Origin: Clostridia bacterium
Lineage (GTDB): Bacteria > Bacillota_A > Clostridia > Oscillospirales > CAG-382
Assembly: GCA_017517985.1 (NCBI GenBank)
Contig: JAFWWX010000135.1
Coordinates: forward strand, 1-7,092
DNA: 7,092 bases
Reading direction: 5' to 3'
Part shown: piece by piece, positions 5,637 through 7,092 of the stretch
How the letters are laid out: every line of letters begins with the position of its first letter
Position numbering within the stretch: position 1 is the first letter of the stretch
The notes under the pieces: generated by a model
Seen by the model: only the letters and a program-made list of their open reading frames with translations
What the model was told of the DNA's origin: nothing
Database searches by the model: none
Position numbers and translations under genes: made by a program

Positions 5637-6374
5637 ATGGCGGTTCAGTTTTACAGGTACTCTTTAGAACGTGCAAGGACAGACAATGATATGGACTTGT
5701 ACAATGAGAGTCAGTATGAAAACCGAAGATGCCGAGACTATATTCAGGATGAAGAAACAGGCTTCCATGCCAATGCCTACAAAGATAATTGTGTAGACAG
5801 TGATGGCAGTTACACTCGAAAACTCATCGACAAGTTCGGTTATGAGCGAGTGATGAACATGTATGCTGTCACTGTCAGAACACACGATAATGACGGAAGA
5901 ATCTCCGCAGAAATTAAAGAGTGGGCTGCAAAATTCAATGCCGGGATCAAAGATGATGAGGAACTGAGAGAATGTCTCATTACTCAAATCAATCCCGGCA
6001 TTGTTGATTTACTTGCAAAACATGCTCTAAAGGAGTTCAACAAACTCAACCTCTTTACAAGAGAGCATTGCGAAGAGGAAATGGGAGATTTGGAAGACAA
6101 GGTAGTGGTAGTAAGTCACAAACACCTGAAGGAAGAGTATTGGTCCCCTGAAAATCAACTCTGGATTGCTACAGGCGGTTTCGGGTGCAGTCCGACCGCT
6201 ATAGGCAGAGCAGTATATGCGACCTGCCTTATAGACGATGACAGAGGCAGATGGGACAGACATCAGGTCTTAGGTGTCATAAAAGATGAATACTTGCCGG
6301 ATTGGGCAAGAGAAAAGCTTGAAGAGATGCAAGCACAAGAAACATCTCAAAATAACGATATCAATTTAGGATAA
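5637..6374 (+). CDS. DUF3849 domain protein (245 aa)
   Basis: Residues 4-135 match DUF3849, a family of unknown function frequent on clostridial conjugative elements: the opening FYRYSLERAR, a Glu/Asp-rich helix with NESQYENRRCRDYI, then LIDKFGYERVMNMYAVTVRTHDNDGRIS (63-90), EWAAKF (95-100) and NPGIVDLLAKHALKEF (119-134). A second block (about 155-228) is also conserved in my memory of such proteins: VVVVSHKHL, LWIATGGFGCSPTAIGRAVYATCL (175-198), RWDRHQVLGV (205-214) and DEYLPDWAREKLEEM. It has no signal peptide and no obvious enzyme motif. The start at 5637 has GAGGTG (5623-5628) at 8 nt spacing, directly after the spoVG stop, so it belongs to the same operon. It may act in establishment or regulation of the element, but nothing in the sequence shows this. 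Confidence 0.8.
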   Translation: MAVQFYRYSLERARTDNDMDLYNESQYENRRCRDYIQDEETGFHANAYKDNCVDSDGSYTRKLIDKFGYERVMNMYAVTVRTHDNDGRISAEIKEWAAKFNAGIKDDEELRECLITQINPGIVDLLAKHALKEFNKLNLFTREHCEEEMGDLEDKVVVVSHKHLKEEYWSPENQLWIATGGFGCSPTAIGRAVYATCLIDDDRGRWDRHQVLGVIKDEYLPDWAREKLEEMQAQETSQNNDINLG

Positions 6375-6396
6375 ATTATTAGGAGGTAAGAAAATA

Positions 6397-7092
6397 ATGA
6401 AAACAAAGCATAATTCAAGATTTAAATCCGTAGTTTCTTTGCTTATTGTATGTATGATGATTATCGGCATGGTGCCGACAACCTTTGCTGCACAGGATAA
6501 CGAATATGTTGATCCGGCAGACAGTTGGCTCACTGCAAACGGCAGAACAAACGAGCTTGACATGAACGCAACAACCACATACGAAACACAGCGTTGTTAC
6601 GAATGCGGAAAAGATACAACTGTGTTAACATACCGTGTTCCTGAATACACCCGTAGCGGTGAAACAGCAGCAAACAGAGGTGTTAAATACTCAGACGGCG
6701 CTAATATGGACGGCGATGAGTTTTATAACCTTGACGATGGCACTCCTGGTGTGGATGCAAGATACACTGGATATCACTGGACAAAGTCCGTTTGTAATGC
6801 CTGTGGAACCTTGAATCCGTCAGATTGGAATGCATATTGCTACAACAGAAATGTCTATGGCTTAAATGCTTGTGATCATAATTTCTTTGTGGATTTCGAT
6901 AACACAGAATATATGCAGTACAACAGCACACAGCACTATGTGTATCTTAAAGAAGGCGAATACTGTGCATTCTGTAAGGGTACATATGCACAGGCAGTGC
7001 TTGGAAGAGAAGCACATGACTTCTCTCAGTTAGTAGATGCACAGCTTGCAAACAACCGCTTCTATGTTGCTGAAACATGTGTTGACTGCGGA
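6397..7092 (+). CDS. Secreted Cys-rich protein of the element, N-terminal part (232+ aa, runs off the window)
   Basis: The ATG at 6397 has AGGAGG (6381-6386) about 10 nt upstream, and the frame is open to the window end. Residues 1-32 are a signal peptide: basic start (KTKHNSRFK), hydrophobic core (VVSLLIVCMMIIGMV), and a likely cut around TTFAA (28-32). The mature part begins EYVDPADSWLTANGRTNELD and carries four CxxC pairs: C67/C70, C133/C136, C190/C193 and C228/C231, with blocks such as VPEYTRSGETAANRGVKYSDG and TGYHWTKSVC. I recall closely similar N-termini from large surface proteins on Lachnospiraceae-type conjugative elements, which continue into Ig-like or InlB-type repeats and a membrane or wall anchor; none of that is in this window. 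It likely acts at the cell surface. The CxxC pairs could bind metal or form disulfides. The gene follows the DUF3849 gene by 22 nt, so co-transcription is possible. Confidence 0.82.
   Translation, partial: MKTKHNSRFKSVVSLLIVCMMIIGMVPTTFAAQDNEYVDPADSWLTANGRTNELDMNATTTYETQRCYECGKDTTVLTYRVPEYTRSGETAANRGVKYSDGANMDGDEFYNLDDGTPGVDARYTGYHWTKSVCNACGTLNPSDWNAYCYNRNVYGLNACDHNFFVDFDNTEYMQYNSTQHYVYLKEGEYCAFCKGTYAQAVLGREAHDFSQLVDAQLANNRFYVAETCVDCG

Noticed and set aside
5664..5987. A 107-codon open frame on the minus strand opposite the DUF3849 gene
   Set aside because: The DUF3849 frame on the plus strand is well supported by family pattern and ribosome binding site; the antisense product is Ile/Phe/Val-rich without a family match.
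1..7092. CRISPR arrays, tRNA or rRNA genes, insertion sequences, attachment sites
   Set aside because: I saw no regularly spaced direct repeats, no cloverleaf or rRNA segments, no transposase or integrase motifs, and no long terminal inverted repeats; the window is almost fully covered by protein genes.

Overview
The window looks like the accessory or leading region of an integrative conjugative element (or a related large mobile element) from a gut-type Firmicute, most likely a clostridial or Lachnospiraceae-like host. This rests on moderately AT-rich DNA, strong GGAGG-type ribosome binding sites, tightly packed genes all on the + strand, and a gene set that recurs on such elements: DUF3789, DUF3846, DUF3849, a D12-class adenine methylase, a C5 cytosine methylase, SpoVG, and a large secreted Cys-rich protein. 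No relaxase, integrase, coupling protein or attachment site is visible, so the mobile-element assignment is contextual. Species cannot be read from the sequence.

Left block (1-2634): the last codons of an upstream gene, a 113-aa very acidic protein, a 45-aa single-span membrane peptide (DUF3789-like), a 295-aa protein with a DUF3846-like N-terminus, and a 376/375-aa protein whose first ~90 residues resemble the antirestriction protein ArdA. The genes are abutting or overlapping and end at a strong intrinsic terminator (19-bp stem, seven Ts).

Middle leader (2635-2784): a short segment with a 15-codon ORF behind a good ribosome binding site, followed by a two-tier RNA hairpin whose outer arm contains the stop codon of that ORF. 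It leads into the adenine methylase gene. The expected start codon of that gene reads ATA, not ATG, and the only canonical upstream start (GTG) lies inside the Shine-Dalgarno sequence.

Right block (2776-6374): D12-class N6-adenine methylase, a small AbrB/SpoVT-like DNA-binding protein that overlaps it by about 90 bp, a C5 cytosine methylase with all main catalytic motifs, a SpoVG homologue with a charged tail, and a DUF3849 protein. No restriction endonuclease accompanies either methylase. I read the two methylases, together with the ArdA-like protein, as a likely protection kit for the element's DNA when it enters a new host; this is inference. From 6397 to the window end is the first 232 residues of a secreted protein with a signal peptide and four CxxC pairs, continuing beyond the window.
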